Positions 60,008-64,000 of a DNA stretch of 64,000 bases are shown here, in pieces. A program made the position numbers and the translations under genes. The notes under the pieces were generated by a model. That model saw nothing but the letters and a program-made list of their open reading frames with translations. It had not been told where the DNA came from and did no database searches. Within the stretch, counting starts at the first letter, position 1, and every line of letters starts with the position of its first letter. This DNA is from JAJTGZ01 sp964403525 (lineage in GTDB: Bacteria > Planctomycetota > Phycisphaerae > Phycisphaerales > UBA1924), in assembly GCA_964403525.1 (NCBI GenBank), contig CAYOGE010000017.1, forward strand, positions 1 to 64,000, written 5' to 3'.

Positions 60008-60880
60008 CTACTGCGCGCGGAGTTGCCGAGCATGTTCTCGGAAGCGGTCGCCAAGCCGTCGGGAGCCCACAGGGGGTGCAAGGCAATCGTGGGTCATCAC
60101 GTGGGCGGCAAAGCGGGTGAAGTGTGCAAACCGCGGGTTGAGCGGGTGTACGGCGGTGGCCGCGGCATTTGCGAGCCAGACGGGAAACGGAATCAGGCGC
60201 GGGCGCCTGCCGAGAGACGCAAAGGTGAGCAGCGCGATCTCGCGGCGGGTAAACACTTCGGGCCCACCGAGAGCAACCTGCGTGACACCAGGTCTTGAGT
60301 CATCAACCGAGGCCGCCGCGGCGAGGGCAAGGTCCTGCTCGGCGATCGGGTTTGTCCTGCACGAGCCGTCGCCAAAGACCGGGACTGCGCCCTTGCGGGC
60401 GAGGTCAATAAGCGCGGTCATGGCGCAGAAGAAACCGGTCGGGCGAAGGACTGTTGAAGGCACTGCGCTCGCGGCGAGCGCATCGACGACACGCTCGTGT
60501 CCTTCGGCATAGTCCGTGTGGCGGGAGGTGTCGCCACCGACGAGGGAGATGTATACGAACCGCTTCACCCCGGCCCGTTCAGCTTCTTCCAGCAGCGCAA
60601 TGTTCGCGGGTGCGTCGACCTGCGCATAAGACTTGCGGCCGACGAACGGCGACGGGCTGACCGATGCTCCGACAGTGGATACAACCGCGTCGATGCCTTC
60701 GCAGGCGTTGCGCCATGCGCCCGGCCTGAGCGCATCGATGGTGCGGACCTCACGAGAAAGGGCAGAAGAGAGCGAGCCGGGGCGGCGGACGACCGCGCGA
60801 ACGGCGTGCCCGCGCAACTCGAGTTCCGAAACGATGATGCGGCCGAGCGCTCCGGATGCACCGGCAACAAGGGTTCGCAT
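60008..60880 (-). CDS. NAD(P)-binding NmrA/SDR-like oxidoreductase
   Basis: 290 residues from ATG 60880. Rossmann fold with MRTLVAGASGALGRIIVSEL (GxxGxxG), AVVSTVGASVSP and KRFVYISLVGGDTSRHTDYA (the TYxxx region is degenerate: no clear YxxxK). Then STVLRPTGFFCAMTALIDLA and DLALAAAASVDDSRPGVTQV. The C-terminus holds LIPFPVWLANAAATAVHPLN, typical of complex-I assembly NDUFA9-like and NmrA proteins. It may bind NADPH as a redox sensor or act on a quinone-linked substrate. The isolated position gives no further clue. Confidence 0.85.
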   Translation of the reverse strand: MRTLVAGASGALGRIIVSELELRGHAVRAVVRRPGSLSSALSREVRTIDALRPGAWRNACEGIDAVVSTVGASVSPSPFVGRKSYAQVDAPANIALLEEAERAGVKRFVYISLVGGDTSRHTDYAEGHERVVDALAASAVPSTVLRPTGFFCAMTALIDLARKGAVPVFGDGSCRTNPIAEQDLALAAAASVDDSRPGVTQVALGGPEVFTRREIALLTFASLGRRPRLIPFPVWLANAAATAVHPLNPRFAHFTRFAAHVMTHDCLAPPVGSRRLGDRFREHARQLRAQ

Positions 60881-61092
60881 GGAAGAGCATACGTCGGAGT
60901 GATCAGGGTGCGCCCGAGATTCAAGCGTCGTTAAGCAATCGAGCGGCGCCGAACCGCCCCTTGCAGCCGTGGCTTTGTTTGGAGCAAAGACGAGCCGAGT
61001 CCCGCGGATCACGCGGGACTCGGCCGGAGTTGAGTGCCGGGTTGTAAGGCGAAGGCAAAGAACCTTCACCCGATCTCGCAGAGCCTCGATCG

Positions 61093-61119
61093 ACCTCTCC
61101 CGCTGGGAGCGGGAGAGGT
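61093..61119 (-). terminator. 12-bp hairpin after the sigma factor gene
   Basis: ACCTCTCCCGCT pairs perfectly with AGCGGGAGAGGT around GGG, ending 5 bases from the stop of the sigma gene. Related in sequence to the module-B hairpins at 19.3 and 46.8 kb. Terminator by position, without a T-run. Confidence 0.6.
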
Positions 61120-61123
61120 GGGA

Positions 61124-62197
61124 TCAGCGCTCGATCTCGGGCTCGAGGTCTTCGGGGCGGTGCTGCATCTGGGCCTTGAGGCGCTGAAGGATGGACGAGT
61201 GCATCTGGCTGACGCGGCTCTCGGAGAGGTCGAGCGTCTGGCCGATCTCCTTCATGGTCATTTCTTCGTAGTAGTAGAGCACAACGATCAGACGCTCGGC
61301 CCGCGATAGGCCCTTGGTCATCATGTCCTTGATGTCGCGGCGCTGCGTCTCCTGCAGCGGGTTCTTCTGGCTGGTGTCCTTGAGGATGTCGATCTCGGTG
61401 ACGTCCTTGGCGCCGTCGCTGCTGAACCGTGTGCGGTTGAGGCTCACCGTCGCCACCGCGCCGCTGTCCTTGATGATCTTCTCGAGCTCTTCGCCCGAGG
61501 CGCCCAGCGCCTGGCTCACCTCGGCCTCGGTCGGTGCGCGGCCGTTGCGCATCTCGAACTGGTCGCGGATGGTCGACACCTTGCTGGTGCGCGACCGCAC
61601 GAGGCGCGGCACCCAGTCCATCGCGCGCAGCTCGTCGAGGATCGCGCCCTTGATCCGCTGGGCGGAGTAGGTCTCGAACTTGACGCCCTTGCCCAGGTCG
61701 AACGCGTCGATCGCGTCCATCAGGCCGAACTGGCCGGCGCTGATCAGGTCGTTGATGTCCACCTCGTCGGGCAGACGCGTGTAGGTGCGCTCGGAGATGT
61801 AACGCACCAGCGGGAGGTACTTCTCCCAGAAGTAGTTGCGGATCTCCTGGCGCGGGGACTTGGCGTACTCGGCCCAGATCTCCACCGTGGGGATGGAATC
61901 AAACTCCGCCTGCGTCATCGCCTTGTCGGCGGTGACCTTCTTCCGGGGCTTGGCGGGGAGCTTCGCCGCGGCCGCGGCGGCCTTCTCGGCGGCGGTCTTG
62001 ACGGGGATGCGTCCTTGCACCAGGCGCATCTCCGGAGCCTTGACCGGTTCGGCGGTCTTGGCCTTGCCCGTCCTGATGGACTGGCGTTCGGATGCGCGTT
62101 CGCTCTTGACGAGCGTCAGCTTGGGGGCGGACTTGGTGCGGTTGCCAGCGGGCGTGAGCGCGCTTGCCTTGGCTGCTGAAGCCTTCATCCGGGACAT
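61124..62197 (-). CDS. FliA/WhiG-type sigma-28 factor
   Basis: 357 residues from ATG 62197 with AAGGAG 7 bases upstream. Residues about 95-330 form sigma regions 2-4 of the FliA type: LPLVRYISERTYTRLPDEVD, INDLISAGQFGLMDAIDAFD, KFETYSAQRIKGAILDELRA, MDWVPRLVRSRTSKVSTIRD, then region 3 and region 4 with MTMKEIGQTLDLSESRVSQM. FliA directs late flagellar genes; WhiG, its relative, acts in sporulation. An N-terminal extension of about 93 Lys/Ala-rich residues is unusual. With an FlhG-like gene 780 bases upstream, flagellar use is likely. No anti-sigma FlgM is seen in the window. Confidence 0.93.
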   Translation of the reverse strand: MSRMKASAAKASALTPAGNRTKSAPKLTLVKSERASERQSIRTGKAKTAEPVKAPEMRLVQGRIPVKTAAEKAAAAAAKLPAKPRKKVTADKAMTQAEFDSIPTVEIWAEYAKSPRQEIRNYFWEKYLPLVRYISERTYTRLPDEVDINDLISAGQFGLMDAIDAFDLGKGVKFETYSAQRIKGAILDELRAMDWVPRLVRSRTSKVSTIRDQFEMRNGRAPTEAEVSQALGASGEELEKIIKDSGAVATVSLNRTRFSSDGAKDVTEIDILKDTSQKNPLQETQRRDIKDMMTKGLSRAERLIVVLYYYEEMTMKEIGQTLDLSESRVSQMHSSILQRLKAQMQHRPEDLEPEIER

Positions 62198-62296
62198 CGG
62201 TCGCTCCTTGACCTCGTCGGACGCTTGACGGGAATCCGTCAGTGCCGGGCTGCTTTGTCCTTTGGTGCCCATCCTTGGGCCTCTCCAGACTAGCAG

Positions 62297-62324
62297 AGCC
62301 TAACAACACTGCGCAATTTGTCAA
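62297..62324 (-). promoter_or_regulatory. Sigma-70-like promoter for the sigma factor gene
   Basis: On the minus strand: TTGACA (62319-62324), 16-base spacer, TAGGCT (62297-62302), about 100 bases before the ATG at 62197. The best -35 match in the window; it lets the sigma gene be transcribed apart from the genes upstream. Confidence 0.5.
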
Positions 62325-62395
62325 GGCGACCAGACGGTTGTGGATAAACGGTGATCAAACGGTGATGAGAACGCGAAAACGACTGCGAATGACTG

Positions 62396-62812
62396 CTAGG
62401 CCGCGGCTTTCCGCGACGAGCCGGCTGCCCGAGCGGGCGTGGATATCTGCGTGGATGGTGAAACCGCCTTGGCCGGCGCGCGCTTTGCGCCGGCTGCGGG
62501 CGCGGAAGTTGCGCCTCCGGGTGGGGTGATGACGTCACCCTCGATCTCGCGGATGCGGTTGGCTTCCTCTGCCGCCTGTGCAGCGGCGGCGGCGGCGTCC
62601 CTTGCGGCCGCCTGGATGTTGTTGCTGATCGCCCCGGTTGTGACCGTCCCGATGATGTACCCCACGATGGTGCAGGCGATCATGGCAGGGACCGCGCGGG
62701 CGAGGGTTTCTTCAGCGGGGTTGCCGACCATGAGCCCGACGATGATCACGATGACAAACGCGGCGAGGCCAAAGCATGCGGCAATCGCCTTTGTCGGTAC
62801 ATCTTCGTGCAC
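62396..62812 (-). CDS. Small two-helix membrane protein in the flagellar run
   Basis: 138 residues from GTG 62812. Two membrane helices lie near residues 10-30 (CFGLAAFVIVIIVGLMVG) and 40-60 (IACTIVGYIIGTVTTGAI). They are followed by a helical Ala/Gln/Glu stretch (QAAARDAAAAAAQAAEEANR) and a disordered Lys/Ala/Pro tail. It sits between FlhG-like and sigma-28 genes, on the same strand, as the equivalent hypothetical does in flagellar operons of other Planctomycetota (my recollection, not checked). Function unknown. Confidence 0.75.
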   Translation of the reverse strand: MHEDVPTKAIAACFGLAAFVIVIIVGLMVGNPAEETLARAVPAMIACTIVGYIIGTVTTGAISNNIQAAARDAAAAAAQAAEEANRIREIEGDVITPPGGATSAPAAGAKRAPAKAVSPSTQISTPARAAGSSRKAAA

Positions 62813-62977
62813 GGGGGCGCTCCAGGCGGCGTGGACTGCGGACGGGTGCGCACCGATGGCGGGTGCGGCTTGAGACGGTGAACCGCCCTCGGATCGGCCT
62901 GACCAGAGGGCGACTTCAGCAAAACCCGTCGCAACGCGTGCGCCAGCCGCAGCCTCAACCTGAATAGGGTGGATGCC

Positions 62978-63964
62978 CTAGCCCACGCGCCCGGCGATCA
63001 ACCGCCCAAGGCGCTGCCAGACGCCCTGTGGAGCTTGGCCGGGTGCGGGTGCCGGCTCAAAGGCCGGAAGGGCGAGCCGGCCAATGACCGCCTGCGAAAC
63101 CGCCGAAATCGCCGCTGCCGAAGGTGCAGCGGGGGTGGTCAGCAGCAGGGGCCGCCGGTCGCGGACGGCCTGCGGCAGGGCCGCATCGGTCGGGATCGCC
63201 CCCAGCAACCGGATCTCCTGGCTCAGGAATCGGCGGGCCACCGCCGCGATGCGGCTGTGGACCTGTTGCGCCTCATCCTCGCTGGTGCACTGGTTGACGA
63301 CCAGCATCGGCAGAACTTGCGCTGGGCCTGCCGGGAAGGGAGGGCAGGAGGAAAGGGGCTGGCTGGCAACCTTGAGCAGGGCGTAGGCATCGGCGATGGA
63401 CGTCGGCTCGGGAGTCGCGACGATGATCGCCAGGTCGGCCGCGCGGAGGGCCGCACGCACCATCGGCCCCATGCCCGCGCCGGTGTCGAGGATCAGCACA
63501 TCGGAGCACCCGTCGAGTTCACCGAGCCGGCCGAGCATCCGCGGGCCATCGGTCTCAACCGAGCGGCCGAGCCCGACCGAGCCGGGGATGAGCCGGAAGC
63601 CCCCAGGTGCCAGCAGGGCAACATCCTCCAGACCCGCGCCGCCCGGCGCTGCCCGGTCGAGCCGCGCGGTGGGGTTGAGGCCGCAGAGCAGGTCGGCGTT
63701 GGCGAGGCCGAGGTCAAGGTCAACCAGCGTGGTGCGCACGCCGCGGGCCTGCAGCGCGATGGCGAGGTTCACCGCGAGGTTGGTCTTGCCCACCCCCCCC
63801 TTTCCGGAGGCGATCGCGATGACCCTTGCCCGCGGTGTGTCACGCAACTGGAGCGTGGCGCTCCCCGGCCGTTCATCGCCCACGCTGCTCTCCACGAGGC
63901 GGCGCAGGCGCGTCGCCTGGTCGCTCGTGGCTGCGGGTGGCGGGATGGTCGGTGCGGCGGACAT
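62978..63964 (-). CDS. FlhG/FleN-like MinD-family ATPase
   Basis: 328 residues. ParA/MinD ATPase that counts and places flagella with FlhF. The deviant Walker A is ARVIAIASGKGGVGKTNLAV, followed by TTLVDLDLGLANADLLCGL (MinD-type DLDLG), RLIPGSVGLGRS and CSDVLILDTGAGMGP. Additional FlhG-type parts are LAIIVATPEPTSIADAYALL and LLGAIPTDAALPQAVRDRRP. An N-terminal part of about 45 residues (LRRLVESSV, as in FleN) may bind FlhF. The C-terminus QGVWQRLGRLIAGRVG is an amphipathic membrane-targeting helix, as in MinD. flhF and other flagellar genes are expected just beyond the right edge. Confidence 0.9.
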   Translation of the reverse strand: MSAAPTIPPPAATSDQATRLRRLVESSVGDERPGSATLQLRDTPRARVIAIASGKGGVGKTNLAVNLAIALQARGVRTTLVDLDLGLANADLLCGLNPTARLDRAAPGGAGLEDVALLAPGGFRLIPGSVGLGRSVETDGPRMLGRLGELDGCSDVLILDTGAGMGPMVRAALRAADLAIIVATPEPTSIADAYALLKVASQPLSSCPPFPAGPAQVLPMLVVNQCTSEDEAQQVHSRIAAVARRFLSQEIRLLGAIPTDAALPQAVRDRRPLLLTTPAAPSAAAISAVSQAVIGRLALPAFEPAPAPGQAPQGVWQRLGRLIAGRVG

Positions 63965-64000
63965 GGGGGAAGAAAGACGCGGGCGTTGAGGCGTGAGATG

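Overview
The window is high-GC, densely coding chromosomal DNA that looks like a Gram-negative member of the Planctomycetota, most likely class Phycisphaerae. This placement is inference. It rests on a secreted protein ending in two dockerin-like repeats and a terminal Gly-Cys (the GC-type dockerin family I associate with Phycisphaerae), on LPS genes (a GT9 glycosyltransferase, lpxI, kdsD-kdsC-lptC) next to flagellar regulators (FlhG-like, FliA-like), and on small proteins I cannot assign to a family. I see no rRNA, CRISPR array, transposase or prophage. One tRNA (Thr, anticodon CGT) is present.

Layout. 1-9.7 kb: a secreted GH31 glucosidase cut by the left edge, a GT9 glycosyltransferase, a secreted unknown, a two-part 6-pyruvoyl-tetrahydropterin synthase homologue, a small repetitive lipoprotein, a lipoprotein glutathione peroxidase, an STN-like secreted protein, the tRNA, and a soluble histidine kinase downstream of a FlgN-like protein. 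10-17.4 kb: a minus-strand envelope block (TPR protein, RDD membrane protein, lipoprotein, small cysteine-containing proteins, an alpha/beta hydrolase). 17.5-22.4 kb: a TraB/GumN protein, a 1-kb repeat-rich gap with a broken SUFU gene, two hsp20 genes bracketed by 69-bp direct repeats, and ispG, whose 3' end contains one repeat. 22.6-30 kb: two PilZ proteins, an acetyltransferase, an MFS exporter, the dockerin protein and Obg GTPase. 29.5-41.5 kb: a TlyA-like methyltransferase coupled to lpxI, a hybrid sensor kinase, a HEAT-repeat protein with a coupled membrane protein, a nitronate monooxygenase-like enzyme, a class V aminotransferase opposite a hemerythrin, and a hotdog protein. 41.6-53.2 kb: an AsmA-like protein, a glutaminase-like secreted enzyme, an MBL hydrolase, scpA, the kdsD-kdsC-lptC LPS operon and a lone nuoC. 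53.3-64 kb: a TolB-like lipoprotein, a LpoB/CsgG-like lipoprotein, a Xer recombinase, folK, an NmrA-like reductase, and a flagellar regulatory run (FlhG-like, small membrane protein, FliA-like sigma factor) reading leftward.

How the genes work together. Envelope construction dominates: Kdo synthesis and LPS export, lipid A (lpxI), glycosyl transfer, and many lipoproteins and secreted proteins. Motility control is the second theme (FlhG, FliA, a FlgN-like protein with a cytosolic kinase, PilZ receptors). No obvious new defence or mobile system is visible. The most unusual structure is the pair of 69-bp direct repeats around the hsp20 genes. They give the same C-terminal tail, in the same frame, to IspG and to a truncated SUFU protein. 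A modular family of intergenic hairpin repeats is also present at 19, 46.7 and possibly 61 kb.
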